This document shows positions 27,313-40,350 of a DNA stretch of 64,000 bases, one piece after another (the first letter of the stretch is position 1; every line of letters begins with the position of its first letter). Source of the DNA: Sipunculus nudus (taxonomy: Eukaryota; Annelida; Sipuncula; Golfingiida; Sipunculidae); contig CM049322.1 in the NCBI GenBank assembly GCA_026874595.1, positions 36,577,840 to 36,641,839 on the forward strand. The letters run 5' to 3'. Below the pieces are notes generated by a model. The model made no database searches and was not told where the DNA came from. It worked only from the letters and a program-made list of their open reading frames with translations. The translations under genes were made by a program, and so were the position numbers.

Positions 27313-27680
27313 TGGCTTCTGTGGCTCAGGGGTAGAGCACAGGACTCAAAGCCTTGAGGTCATGAGTTCAATCTCAGCCGAGGTGGTGAGATTTTCATGG
27401 TCGGCCCCCATCCAGGGTTAGCGGCCTGCAGACTTAATGGGAAGGCTGTGCCCCACAGTTGTGTATCACTCACAAATGTGTGTGTCTTGGGGGGGGGGGG
27501 GGTTCCTCGGTGTAATGACCCAGTAATGGGGTTGATTACACACCCAGGACCCACAGGTGTGGTTGACAAAGGGCCTGGATGACACCAGAATACAAGAATA
27601 ATTTATGATAGGAAGGGAGTGCTTCTGCCCTGTCATGTAGTCCCAAACTGAAAAGGAACTCTGCAGATGTACATGATTAG
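27313..27680 (+). mobile_element. tRNA-derived SINE, family B copy 1
   Basis: The head reads like a decayed tRNA: an A box in TGGCTCAGGGGTAGAGC and a B box in GAGTTCAATCTC, about 45 bp apart. The body contains GTGAGATTTTCA, a poly-G tract, a GGGGTTGATTACACACCC-type dyad and TATGATAGGAAG. The same order of blocks occurs at 51841-52109. The head lacks the pairing of a working tRNA, so this is a SINE and not a tRNA gene. Confidence 0.75.
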
Positions 27681-28899
27681 ATAAAGAATTAGATAAGAGA
27701 AATTATGATATTAAGAAAGCACTTCTCTGAGTGCAGACCTCCATCAATGCAGTTCTGTTTCTTCATATTGTAATTAAAGAATTGATAAAAGATATGAATA
27801 AAAAAAATAACTTGAGGCATATTAATAGGATGTATGTCACATACTATTAAGTATCATCCGGTGATAACATAATTTGCACATCACTGTTACATCTCACAAC
27901 GAAGAGACAAAATAATGTTATATAATTCACATAAATTAGGATTATTTTGTTAGTATATGAAGATTTGATATGATATAGTTTGAGACATAAAACTGTACAA
28001 CTCACTATATCATAATAAAAACATACTGTTAATGTTTTAATTAACATACCAGTTTGTTCTAACTAAAGTATGTTATTTTCCCTCAATAATTTAGTCATAA
28101 AACAAGTAAGAAGTGTACATTTTCCCAAATAAAACTGAAATATTACTAATAGGTAGATACTGGTACTTAAATCTATTTTCACACAAATTTTATGAATTCC
28201 TTGTGTGTTACCTTTACACAGTTGTACATATTTTATAAAAAAGCTCAATATTATTAATGGTCATTTGTCATCATTTTTTTCAAATTTCATCAGTTCAGAC
28301 TCAAGTTTATATTTAAATAACATTGGTACAACTTTCAAATTTAGATGAAGTTAAGTTATCCAAAGCAAGACTTTCTCCTAAACATGAGAAAATATGATAT
28401 TTTTGCACCTCACAGAATGAAGAAATGGAACGATCCCAAAGTACTGAACATGTCTAACATGTTTGTAAGGGGAAGGGTATTTTATAGAACACATTTACCT
28501 CATCAATTCATAATGGGGCGGGGATAAGTGGGTATCACTGGGTTAATAAGATCCAAGATAAGTGCAGCCATTACTGATCATCCAAGCTCTGGTGTACGGC
28601 ATATTTCATCTGAACTACCGCAACGTCAATAAAACAGGACAAAAAAAAATAAGGACAATGTAAAATATGGTGTGGAAATGACCACAGATAATCTTCGGGT
28701 GACAACACTAGTGTGCTTCCTCGGTGTAACCTATGACATCATAAATCCTTATATGGTAATGAAGCATTTGATGTCGGGACAAGAGTTGTCTCTGACGTTA
28801 AGCCCTAGTCCCAGCCTGACTTTATGTGAAGACTGCGGGGCTTCAAGTATGACTTTTTACTGCCCCATATCAGTGAAAGTCATAAAATACCCCTGGTAT

Positions 28900-30080
28900 T
28901 TTCTATAAAAACATCACATCAACACTGAAGAAGTCATCCTCAATAAAAGCTGATGAAATCAGTGTCACACCTACAACCTTTCCAAAAAACGCTTTTCCTG
29001 AACTTTTTCTTGAAGAATGAAAACATGACGGTTTATTGCCTGTCTCAGAGCCTTTTCCAGAAAACCTTCCCGTTAACAGAGTCACTCCTGGTGAAGTCTG
29101 ATTAAATCATTGTCACACAATATTTTTTTAAAAGACATTTAATTTGCCGGAAGTCTTTCACACTAATAAATAGTGAACTTCAAGGGTTTCTCTGAGCAAG
29201 TACTTTTCTTAATTTTTTTTTTCTGAAGATGGCATGAGTGCATTTTTCTATCTTGTAGCTAAATGAGCCATAACATATTCAAGGACTTTTGGAAAAATAT
29301 GTCACAACAAAATTGAAAATAACACTTTATGAAAACTATTTATACTAGTGTTAGATTCATATTTAAAGGCATACTTCTAAGCTTTATTCCTGAAGAAATT
29401 ATATTTGACCTGTTTTCTTGCCCTTCAACAGCAATTTAGAAAAATAAAAAATAAATCTAGTGAATAAAATAACATCCACATTGAAAAAGCACACTTAAGA
29501 TGGTGAAACAAATGCAGTACATCCTTATACAAAAAAAAAATTCACTGAGATTGTTCAGGTGTGAATTTCTATATCCCTACAACAGACAACTGGGTAAGTC
29601 AAAATTCCATGGGATTCTCCGAGAAGAAACTTTGCAGAATCTGTTTTCCAGAAGAGACTATGTATGACCTTTTCTTTTCCTGTATCACTATGAACCTTAA
29701 TACACCCATGGTCTTTTTTGGGGATAGGTCACATTAAGATTCATAATTCACTCAAATAAAAGCTAACCAGAAACCCATTTAAAAAATAAAGACATTGCTG
29801 AACCTCTTTTTCTAAAATGAAAGCATGTATTACATTTGTTGAGAACAAATAGTGAAAAAAAAACATGAACTTCCAAGAATAAAGATTAAATCAATACTGA
29901 AAAGTCATGCATAATAAAAGTGAGGAAATTAGTGCTGCTCAGTTTTTAAAAGATACCTTGCTGAAGTTTTTTTTCTCTAAGTTGAAAATGTATGGATTTC
30001 TATTTCCCTGCATCAAAGGAGTCCTAAAATTCGAAAGGCTTCCCTGGTAAAGGTTTCCCTCAGACATAAAAATGTTAAAA
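28900..30080. repeat. Decayed tandem array, units about 165-250 bp
   Basis: Variants of a block like CTGAA(C)TTTTTCTTGAAGAATGA recur near 29000, 29200, 29377, 29630, 29800 and 29965. A second block, CAACACTGAAGAAGTCATCC with AATAAAAGCTGATGAAATCA, recurs near 28919, 29472 and 29903. The copies are highly diverged, so the period is approximate. Confidence 0.45.
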
Positions 30081-31194
30081 TTTCAAAAGTTTGAAGGCTA
30101 TGTCAGGTCCAAACTAAATATATAACAGACACATAAATCTATGTTAATTCTTGTGCAGACAAGTCTATAATCATTTTGTAAATATTTAAAAAAATACTTT
30201 GAAAAATAAAATAATATTTTATACAAAAGGATTATTAGTTACAGAACTTTGACTTATAGCTGATAAAAATTTTGATTCAGAAATTTTTCCTCTAATTTTT
30301 TTTAAAACTTTTCAAAATGACAGTAACCATATGCAATGGTGACATGCTGAATGTAATGAATCTTGGTTAATTTGGCTACATCTACAAAATGCATCTAAGA
30401 AAACCTGCCATAACAGGAAAGTGTTTTGAGTCTGCACAAATATGTCATCATCTTGTAAAACTGTACATTACTGCAAGAGATGGTATAGTTGGGTGGGAGA
30501 AAAGTATCAAACTAAAGGTTTTTATCATTTGTGACTTCAGAATAAAGGTAACATATCAATATTTACATAGCAGTCCACACACACTCACAATGGTGGTACA
30601 TACATTATTGAATATTACTGAGATCACATAAAATCTTAGTTAAAAAATATACTGGTATTATGAAACACAGACAGAGGATATCTATCTTTCATCAAATTCA
30701 AAATTTATGTTTAAAAGCACTCAGTTCACCACTGCAAGATGTTTTGTGCAAATAACAAAAAAAATAAGAAAATAAAGACTTTCTTGAAAAAAAAGTTTAA
30801 TATACTGTGTACAGCACTGATTAGTAATGCTTCTTTTATCTTTTTAAAGATTGTCAAATGCCTAGAATAAGTTTTAACTCTTTCAACTTTGCTGCTGTAT
30901 TTATAACAAAGTTGGTAAGAATGAATGTCTGGACAGAGAAACCATTGTATCTTCCTAAACATCAATATAGATACAAATCTATTCTGTTATCTGATATAAG
31001 AAAGCAATCTTATCCAAATACATCAACTTGAAAACAAATAAAGTATTCCATATCAGATATATAAGGGACAATTCACCTAAAAGTCATTTGGCCTTAGAAA
31101 TGTTTTGGATGTTATATATTGGAAGAAAGGTTGAAACAAATGGCAGAAAGGGGATTATTCTTCCATATCTGGAATTTATATCAGATTCATCAAT

Positions 31195-31198
<4 letters not shown>

Positions 31199-31252
<54 letters not shown>
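31199..31252. repeat. (TA)n microsatellite
   Basis: A pure TA run of about 54 bp. Confidence 0.97.
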
Positions 31253-31255
<3 letters not shown>

Positions 31256-31693
31256 TGAGGTGCTAATGCACATACATATAAAAGTATCTAACAGGAGGAG
31301 TCCTTCATATGATGGTCTGCTATATGTATTGCCTGGTTAGATTAAGACAATACTGCAAATACCTTTTTGACACCCTTGCCTCTAATACCACTGCAAAGTC
31401 ACCTTCCCTTGCCCCTTAAGCCAGCTAGTCTGGGATGGCTGAGGAAAACAAAGATTTATAGAATGAATAAATCTCAAGCCCATAACCTCCCCTGTCCTTC
31501 TCGGAAGTCTGTGGGATTATTGTGCGAGTATCTCACACCCATGGCAACCAGGAATTGGGTCACCATTTTTTTTCTGTGGCCCCAAGAAAAAGGTTTTACC
31601 ATTAGAGCATAAAAGGTTATAACAGAAAATCTACAGTGTTGTTCAAAAGATATGATATTATTACCAATAAACAACTCACTCCTAGAATAGTAA

Positions 31694-32034
31694 GGCAAAA
31701 AAAATAAGGTTTGGTTCTCAGGCACTTTTATTCTAAAATTAATGCAGGTGGGTTTTCATTTATTTTTTTTACCTTCTTTTGTACGTTTCAATAAAAATGT
31801 CATATGATCAGGGAAAAGCATGATAATAACAGATATTTTGGCTAAACAAGTGAAATTTCAAAACAAAGGAAATTTTATCAAAATTGTATTATTTTATCTT
31901 CTTGAAAGAAATGTTTGAGTGGCTCAAACTCAAAATTGGTAAGTTTCTATTGAAAATAAAAATAAAAAATTTTGATGCAGGGGTTTAAAATTGATGTGAG
32001 GGGTGCCTGAGAACCATACTTTTTATTTTTGGCC
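31694..32034. mobile_element. MITE family A copy 1 (Harbinger-like, TAA target duplication)
   Basis: The ends form inverted repeats of about 34 bp running from GGC(C)AAAA to TGGTTCTCAGGCA, and TAA lies on both sides (31691-31693, 32035-32037). A 3 bp TWA target duplication points to the PIF/Harbinger superfamily. The interior is AT-rich and non-coding. It shares its ends and long interior stretches with the copy at 57282, for example ATCTTCTTGAAAGAAATGT and GGGTTTAAAATTGATG. Confidence 0.82.
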
Positions 32035-33000
32035 TAAATTCCATATTTTTTACTTTTTGATATTTGAGTAGACTGACAGGAATGCAAGTTTACACTTTAT
32101 ACTATTTACAGACCCAAAATTAAATCAATCACATCAAACAGTATTGGTACCACACCTATATAATGTTTTGCAAGTATTAGAAACAAAACTGCACAGCATA
32201 TTTTATCCATTTAAATAATTTGCATTATAAAAATTCAACTACATTATTAAAAGAAATTATGTTAATCTATTTTTAAGTTTCAAACAGTTACAACTGTTAG
32301 CAGATCTTCACAATACTAATATCTCAAAGCCAATTATCTGACAAAATAAAACTATGAATAACAATAAATATTTATTTTTCTTTGATCTGATATCTGCATA
32401 TTTACTGATATGTAAATTAATGCTTCAAAATGTGAATTTGAAGTGTAACAATTGTATTAAACCTATAAATGTATAAAATTAATCCATATTGTTAACAATT
32501 TCATATGATCCAACATAACAGATCAATCAAAGCTTCAAATTTCTTTAAGTTGTTATTGAATGAATGTATATATAAAATTAATATGAAAAATTACATGTAT
32601 TCCTGTAGAGGCTGGTGGTATTATTTTTGTTTTAATGGTCCTCTGGGCAGGTAATTTTCTTCTTTCCAACTAACATCAAGCCCTGGAAAATCGAAATTCA
32701 TGTAACCCTTGTGTTATCAGAAAGTTATTCACTTTTGTTTGAACCATTAAAGTCTGCCCATGTACCAAGTGGTTTATTATATGATTATTTATATTAATAG
32801 TTGAATTTTTAGAACGATCAAATAATTAGGATAAATACAGTACATGGGACAGCAGTCATGTCAACATGACTGTCAACATAAATTATATACTTTTTATTTA
32901 CTAGCCCTGCATGAAGCAAAAGCATGGTTGAACTGCATGTATGTGTGGAAGATATCTGAAGAATGGTTTAATGAAATTTACTAAATCATTACATATTATA

Positions 33001-33393
33001 CCCCTTTCACACACAAAACATTTTCAAACCGGTTTGGGGAAAGCTGTTTTGCCAAACCATTTTAGTGCATTCACACAGGCATCTAGCACCAATGCGTGTT
33101 GTGTACAATTCACATGTGGAACAATGTAACAACATGCTGTCACAAGCTTTTGCGCTTGTGCTGTGACAGTTGCTTCTTGAATACTAGGTCCAAACCATTC
33201 TAGAGTGTTCACACAACAACTAAGCAAAGCAGATAAAACCATTTGCATTCAAAACAGTTTGAAACTACCTCCTTAGCTTGATCCAAAATGCTTTGGCCAA
33301 AATGGATGAAAACACTTTGGACTGCCGTATGAATGCTCTAATGTGCATTCTAAATGGCTTAAAAACCAGTTTGTATTTGCAGTGTGAAAGAGA
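33001..33393. mobile_element. MITE with CCCCTTTCACAC termini
   Basis: The left end CCCCTTTCACAC and the right end GTGTGAAAGAGA are inverted copies (10 of 12), flanked on both sides by TATA (32997-33000, 33394-33397). Inside, CCAAACCATT followed by a TTCACAC motif occurs twice (about 33053 and 33191) and there are several GTTTGAAAC-like dyads. No coding is present; open frames across it are by-products. Confidence 0.65.
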
Positions 33394-33439
33394 TATAAGT
33401 CAGTAGTGTGCTGCTTTTTGCAGCTGTCAACACTAAAGC

Positions 33440-34060
33440 TTCATATTATGAAAAGGGTAGCCTTGCTGCTATTGGAGCTGTAAATATGGTTCTAGACATC
33501 CCCTCCAGATGTCTCCACTATCTATGACAATTGTTCTTGACAGTTTCAGCACTGATGCTGTGACCACTGACAGTACAGGACATAGTTCTCTTGGCGATGA
33601 TGAAAAAACTTGTAAACTTCCATAACTGGGAAACTGGTTAAAACGGTCCAAATGACCGAAATCACAAGTAAAAGGGCAATGCCTCCTCGAAGTAAAGTCG
33701 CTCACAAGGATCGAGTTCGGCCCCTCGATTGACATGGCTGGGTCTCCGCTGCTGGGATCGGTGGAGGGAATGCGGGTTGCTTTGGGCTTTGTGGCTGTTG
33801 ATGCTGTAGCTTTCTAACAAGGACTTCAACCCAGGAGAGAAGATGGCGCCCCCTATGGCTCCTTGCTTGGCTTGGCGTGGCACTGCGACTGTCGGCTCTG
33901 AGAACATGCTTAAGGAGCGCACAGGGCTGAGGTCTTGACCGCAGCAACCTGTAGCTGCTCGATGAGCGTATACTTCTTTTGGATTGGAAAAGGACATAGT
34001 TCTTGGCTTGAACATTATGTGGCGCTGTCGCAGTTGATAGATGTCTGGCAAACATGTTTT
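33440..34060 (-). other. GC-rich island with overlapping open frames, unassigned
   Basis: This segment is clearly richer in G and C than its surroundings. On the minus strand it carries two overlapping frames of 117 and 129 codons, then a third frame of 88 codons that overlaps their end. The shifts between frames suggest a decayed coding sequence or processed copy, but I recognise no motif. GATGGCGCC, a YY1-like word, lies at about 33842. It may also be a regulatory region. Confidence 0.3.
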
Positions 34061-35570
34061 GTCTTGGATTTTTCAGTATTTAATGTTCTTGTTTGGAGGA
34101 CACTATATATATGATTATTTCTGCATAGATCTTTTAGAACCAACAAATAAGACAAAATTATTTGTTTGTACCCCAAATGCAGTTCGTCCAACTCAGGAGT
34201 GTAAACTGTGATTTTTAAAAATCATTATGAATTTATTGTATTACTGTTTAATATCTGACAAATTCAAGGGACTATAATTTTTGAAGGAAAGCAGTAAATT
34301 CCTTTTTGTGTTAATTCATATTCTGTGAACTTCTGGTCAGTTTCTATGATTTCTGCACAGTGTTTATTTAAAGAAAAATCATGGTAGTACCATACCAAGA
34401 TCAAAATCAGCAACTTTAAAATATGCTGAAACACACTAATAATGAACTGGAACCAAAACTGTTGTTCATCTTGTTTGAAATTAACTTTTAATACATAGAA
34501 AATATCAATCTTTTTCAAAAAAGGTCTTAGCCAGCACAGGAAAATCAATAAAAAAACTACTCTATCTAATCCTTGCATCAACACAGAAATGGTGATATAA
34601 CTGAAATACTATCCAAAGAAACACGTGACTGGGTGAATTGCAGGAAGATTAAAGTGTACATAAGCAACATAGTTAGTAAGGTTGTTACAGAATTATGTGG
34701 ATGATATTTTTTTTATTCATCTGATAGCCTACTTGCCTGTTTTATCGGCTTCCAGTTTTATTCAAAACGTTTAGTAAATATGCAAAATCAGAACCTTTAA
34801 AATGCTGCTTGTTTTGTGCTGCCATCTGCTGACAATGGGTAAAACTAGAGTATTAAGAAAACCACATGTCTATTATATTGACATAATCAATTATTATACA
34901 TTTTTTTGTCATTCAGTGTTCACAACAAAAATATATGCATTTAAAATTATTGCTTTCTGGAATTTTTCAACGTTTTCTCAAGTGCAACATTGTTAAATTG
35001 GTACACAATCTTGAATCTATAAAAGAATATTTTTGTTCTCTAATACTCCACCAGGTGGCAGGAAACACAAGGGATGGTTTTTGACTTACAAATCTTCCAG
35101 AGAGTACTGCATACAGCAAGTTTTTATTTCATTTACCAAAAACATTAATACTATATATAAACAATTAATTATTAGGTTTATGTATATGATAACTATGAAA
35201 GAAAACAGAACCTACCGAACATAGTCTGATCTTGTCAGGATCAACATTTGTCAGATTGCACCACTGCTGAAGACTGGTAGTAGAACTAAACATCTGACAG
35301 AATCTTTTTCCTTTTTTTAACATACCTTTTGGCTTCCTGCTCATTGGATGATCATGGGTGATGCTGTGCATTCATTGGATAATGTAGTTCTTCTCATTAT
35401 TATTCATATATTCATGAACAATCATGACACACAGAAACCACTTGAAGCAGAGGTAAGCAACAAATTTCCCCAATCACCCATTCTTTAGGGTAAAAACACA
35501 TCCATACTTTTATTATTATTAGCCATTCAGGTGACACTGAATGTGTAGTGTTTTTTATCAACCATTGCCA

Positions 35571-36104
35571 TAGACTGGTACCCAGATGGCCCACGTGCAC
35601 CCAAGCATAGCGACAGGCGTACAACGCCATTTTAAGTACTCCCAGTTGCAACTTCTGACTTACCTGTAGACTGGTTCCAGCTCCAGTATGAACGCTCATA
35701 CCGGTTGTCATGGCCGTTCACGCAATCCTGGTTGATTATCTGTGTAAATTTCTTATAAAATAACTTTCTTTAGTTATTTCCAGTTTTCAAATATTGAAGA
35801 ATGAGTTGTTACTCAAAAAGTGAATGATGGTTGTATAGATAATACGATATACTGAATCTTTTATATTCCACTGTGCGTAGCAGTGATTTATTATTAATAT
35901 ATATTAATCTGATCATAAATGTCACACGTAACGTACAACCAACTTTTGGTAACTCCTCAGAGCAAACAAAATGCTTATTTTTATCATATATCATACATAC
36001 TGGAGTTGGAACCAGTCTGCCGGGAGTACATAATATGGCGTTGTACGCCAGTCTCTGATTGGCCTAGAGCAGCGGTGCCATAATAGAGCGGGGGTACCAG
36101 TCTA
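35571..36104. mobile_element. Foldback element with arms of about 110-120 bp
   Basis: The left arm (35571-35693) and the right arm (35997-36104) are inverted copies. Landmarks kept in both are TAGACTGGTACCC at the outer ends, GCGTACAACGCCAT in the middle, and CTGGTTCCA(A/G)CTCCAGTATG at the inner ends. Some 300 bp of unrelated AT-rich sequence lies between. The arms are gapped relative to each other, so the insertion is old. A (T)n(G)24 tract follows the right arm closely. Confidence 0.75.
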
Positions 36105-36129
36105 CCCTTGCCACCTTTTTTTTTTTGCC

Positions 36130-36153
36130 GGGGGGGGGGGGGGGGGGGGGGGG
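36130..36153 (+). repeat. (G)24 tract
   Basis: A poly-T run is followed by TGCC and then 24 G, just outside the foldback element. Confidence 0.93.
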
Positions 36154-37369
36154 ACTTCTTTCTCAATATTCTTACTTTGTTAATGTACTTGTTAATGATT
36201 AAAATAATCTTTTTCTTCTTTAAATATTAAAAATTGAAGTCATAAACAGTAACATACTTAACAGCTAAAAGAAACAACAAACACATAATTGTAAAAGTAA
36301 TCTGATTAGTTAAACTATTGAGTAAAAAATTATTATAAAAAAAAACTGGTCACCATATTAATAAAACATATCTGACTTTACAGTGATTATATGCTGTCTT
36401 GCAAACATTCTAATATTAACCTGCAAGACTGATAATAGTTACCATTTAGATAGGACACTGTTTGAATTCATATTACAGAATCAAAATTTGAAAAATTTCA
36501 ATTGTAATCACATCAAATTGTGGACACAAGACAGTGAAATAACATAAAGTTATCCCAGCTGTGCAATAAAGGACAAACTCAGATTTACCAGCATTTTATT
36601 CCAGATTTGCTCTTGATTTCATCATCTGCACTTGAAACTGACCAAATTGCAAATAGTACTCACATCAAATTGCAAACAACATTCATATTTTCACTCTCCT
36701 TGTGGAGACAGAGTTTGTACCCTTAAAATGAATTGTCTGTGGAATATCACTCTGAGTAATAATAAATTTATATAAAAACACAATAATATCATATCTATAA
36801 CAGGGTTACTGTTGCAAAATTCTATAATTCCCATAATGATTTGTTCAGAAAATTAAGAAAGTTTCATTCTGAAATAAATGTAAATATTAATATTCCAATT
36901 AAACAGTGCCAGATATGTGTTCTTAAGCTATTTTAATTACTTTAGATTCAGAATATATTGTGGGTTAAAAATTTCATTGTTTTGAAATGGAACAATTTTC
37001 CTGGGTTTGAAACTTTCATGTATTAATCCTTTCAAGTTATGCCTTGTTTCAAAATTAAAACGTTAATATACCTGAACAAAAAAATTATTTTTTATAAGAA
37101 ATGCATTGAATGTTTACAACTTTTGCTGGACTATTCATATCGTTTGTTAGTTTCAAGGAAACCCTTTGCAAGCAGTAAGCTGAATGGCACAACTAAAATA
37201 TGGGTTCACTTATCTGAAACTTGGGTGAAAATTTATGTTCATGTCTCAATTTCTGTAAATGAGCGCAAGGTGTTTTATTTTATGGATACATGCTACCCAC
37301 AAATTCCACGAAAATAAAAACACACTGAACAATTCTGAAACTGCAGTATAAGCAAATGTCACTACTTAC

Positions 37370-37657
37370 AGGTGATATTCAGGTATGCCTTTGCTTCTGG
37401 TGCTTCACCGATCCCATTGGTTGGACGACATTTGTACCACCCTTGGTCTCGGCGCAGGATGGTACTGATGACAAGTTTACCGTCAGCATAGATTTGGCTT
37501 CGCCTTGACAGACCATCAATTCTCATGATATCAACCCCGTCCTTGAACCATCGATACGTGATGTTACTCGGGTATCCTTGTGCCTCGCAGGAAAGAGCGA
37601 CACGTGAACCTTCTAATGCTGTGGTGTTCACTGGAGGGTCCTCAATGAAGGTTTTAC
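37370..37657 (-). CDS. Turtle/IGSF9-like adhesion receptor, exon encoding Ig domain 3
   Basis: This 288 nt internal exon is the next one downstream in the same gene and encodes the third Ig domain. It shows VALSCEAQGYPSNITYRWF (first cysteine and core tryptophan) and DQGWYKCRPTNGIGE (second cysteine). The YPSN-TY-W and Y-CRPTNG signatures are characteristic of Ig3 in IGSF9/Turtle proteins. The acceptor is TTATTTTCAAG followed by GTAAAACC. The donor is ATCACCT then GTAAGT. Both ends are phase 1; the Ig2 exon ends in G, so the join gives GGT (Gly), then Lys-Thr-Phe-Ile-Glu. An N-glycosylation site (NTT) and a second (NIT) are present near the two ends. The frame runs on into the intron and stops after the donor, which is not a defect. 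The exons for Ig4, Ig5, FN3 and the membrane segment should lie at lower coordinates but were not found. Confidence 0.9.
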
Positions 37658-37932
37658 CTTGAAAATAAATAAATAATAGTTTTAGTTAAATCATTTAGTA
37701 ATGTATGGGCTCAGAAGTAAAACCCTTTATGGTGCAGGAAGAGAAAAGCTGGGGTCATTTATATAAGGTCAAGTATTAGTCAAGTATTTTATCAAATATA
37801 AGAGGACACATTCATATACATATAGTCCATATATAGGGTGTCAAATAAAAATTAAAATCTAGGACATCAAATATCTTCAATTATAATAAATTATTACATG
37901 ATAATGATTATACATGATTTCTGAGGTTTTAA

Positions 37933-38385
37933 GGGCACTCAAAAATTCGAAACTGGTGTAGGTTCCGGGAAAACCAGTTCTGTATGGTTTCATCTTGTAT
38001 TAAGTTGCCATTTCAGTTTTAATAGAAAATATTTTTAACATTGTAAATTATTTATTATTAATTAAATTAATAAATGACAAAAATTTTCTCAAAAGTTAGA
38101 AACCAATGCCTGGGCACTTTGAGACCAAGTGAGAGCATTATTACTTGTGATTGGCAAATATATATTCAGTTATGATGAAAATAGACAGTTTCTCTCCGCC
38201 CTACAACATGTCCATGTCACAGTAAGATGACATGGACATATACAGGATACTTGCGGCTTTGTTTTGGCGAAACTTGAAGATGGTTTTGCAGTTTCACCAA
38301 AACCAGTTTTGGTTTTGCTATTATTATATCGGTTTCCCTGAAGTTGCTGAAACTGAAACCAGTTTCAAATTTTTCAAGTGCGCCC
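37933..38385. mobile_element. Inverted-repeat element with GAAACTGG termini
   Basis: The left end GGGCACTCAAAAATTCGAAA and the right end (minus strand GGGCGCACTTGAAAAATTTG) both lead into GAAACTGG. Further in, ACCAGTT and GGTTTC motifs also pair across the element. It is about 450 bp long, non-coding, and lies in the intron just upstream of the Ig3 exon. I see no clear target duplication. Confidence 0.55.
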
Positions 38386-39309
38386 AAAGTTTATTTGTAC
38401 CAATAAAAATTCAAATGCATATCAACAAATACAAATTAAAATATGCAGGACTTCATATATATACATAATCAAATGTCAAATGTTGTGAAGTCAAAATGTG
38501 AAATATCAAATAGAAAATCAAACTTATCATGCCAGATACAAAATCAAATTCAAATATAACTATAGGATGCCAAATATAAAACTGAATACAAATGGAGTTG
38601 TAATAAATTAAATTAAAACAGGATGTCAAATAAAAATAATATACTTGGTATTACTTACAAATTAAAACATAAGATATCAAATTTAAATTAAATAAAGTGG
38701 TGTCAAATACAGATTAAGAAATAAAATAAACAAAAAATTAAACCAGATTATCAGATACAAATATATCTTCAGATACAGTTCATAACTAAAGGTCTTGGAA
38801 ATGTTCCTGCTTTATAACTACCAATACTTTCAGCTGGCAATGATGACTGGATAAAAATACAGCCATAAAATTAATTATTTCATCATCTGTTTTGCTAATG
38901 AGAGGATGGCATGCCTTCCTCAAATGGCAATTGTATAGTTATATTGTACTGAAATTATAATTTATGCAAATTATTACAAATATCAAATTTTTCAGAAATT
39001 TCTTAGTTTTGTAGTTCTATTGTTTTTCCTGCCTCACTTGAATGTACCAAAAGTACTTCTTGGATCACATGAGCAATTAGACATATTCTTTACATATATC
39101 ATATTGGATATTTTAACAATACAAATGTAAGGAATGCAGCAAAGATGGTCTGCAAGCTCCATATGAAGCCTTTGAATCACCATATGGTGCTGGCACCTAG
39201 TGGCCATTCTCTGTACTATTTTGTTGTTCATTGGTGATGGGCTTCACCTCTCATAGTGTTTTAACTTTACATTTCATGTCTAAATTCACCCATACAATAC
39301 TAACAGGAT

Positions 39310-39311
<2 letters not shown>

Positions 39312-39362
<51 letters not shown>
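39312..39362. repeat. (TA)n microsatellite
   Basis: A pure TA run of about 50 bp in the Ig2-Ig3 intron. Confidence 0.97.
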
Positions 39363-39367
<5 letters not shown>

Positions 39368-39839
39368 TCTGAAGAAAAACAACACTGTTAATTCACAACA
39401 ATCTGATTCACAGGATGCGACCCGATCATCAGGTGAATGTGGTTAGAATGAAGCTAACGGCGTGGTTTGAAAAGCCGAGACTGTGCGAGATTACGAGATT
39501 ATGCTTTGTGCGATTTGGGGCGGGGGGCATGTGAAAGACTGACACTGATCCTATTGTCCTCGGGTGCACAATAGGATTGGTCGGGGTACACATGCGATAC
39601 TGGAACATAACAGGGCAGGGCAAAGAGGTTATTTATTGTTGTAAATTTTATATATAATACAAAGATATATACCAGGATGCTCAATTAGCATATTGAACTG
39701 ATTTCTAATAGCAGTGAACATATCAGAAGTATACATATGATAAAAATACACATATACTATGAAAATACACAATATACAAGGCAAATATACAATATAAAAG
39801 GCAAATATACTATACTATACTCATACCAAATGCAAACCA

Positions 39840-40350
39840 CTTGGTAAACTCACCATGATGTAGTGGTAACGCCATGTCCTTCATCACTGCAAAGCAGTGA
39901 GAGAACAACTACCTGAACAGGTAAGTCTGCCCAGCGGATCCTCGTTGAGGGGGGGGGGGGGGGGTTTAAGGGGCACGCTGAATATTAGTACAAATGCTAG
40001 GTTTTAAAATATTTCAGGGTGAATTTGTTTTGATGGCGGCACTTGGAGAGAATTTCAGCTCTCGAGTTCAACAATGATCCAGGGGGGGCCGTTGCCATAA
40101 GTAGCTTTTCAGACAAGCAGAGATCACACTTCCTAGTCCCACAGAAGTAAGGTGCTGCCTTGGCAGATATTTCCCAGGAGAGCTTGTAATTGATATTGTT
40201 GTCTTTTAGTGACCAAATGTGTTTAGACAGTTCAGTATTTTTAGCGTAGGATCTGTTCCGAAAGAATTGCTTGTGGTTATTGTATCTTGTCTTGAAATCA
40301 CCTTCAGTACACCCTATGTAGTGTTTCACGTCATTGTCTGTTCTAACAGT
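39840..40350 (-). mobile_element. Truncated Penelope-like element with GIY-YIG endonuclease domain
   Basis: The minus-strand frame ending at 39997 encodes the C-terminal GIY-YIG nuclease typical of Penelope-like retroelements. Visible are HYIGCTEGDFKTRYNNHKQFF (the YIG half, the conserved Arg and His) and CGTRKCDLCLSEKLL (cysteine cluster and glutamate). The reverse transcriptase that should precede it is absent: similarity stops near 40350, where simple ATT-rich sequence begins, so this is a 5'-truncated copy. About 150 bp below the stop codon may be its 3' untranslated region, including a short CACTGC/GCAGTG hairpin and a poly-G tract. The frame is still open, but the fragment cannot be autonomous. 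It lies inside the intron between the Ig exons, in the same orientation as the gene. Confidence 0.72.

Noticed and set aside
27313-27390. Functional tRNA gene
   Set aside because: A and B boxes are present but the arms do not pair properly, and the same head occurs at 52109 with a shared SINE body.
31028-31340. Frames with Tyr-Ile repeats
   Set aside because: They are translations of TA microsatellites; the same holds near 4377, 39231 and 47673.
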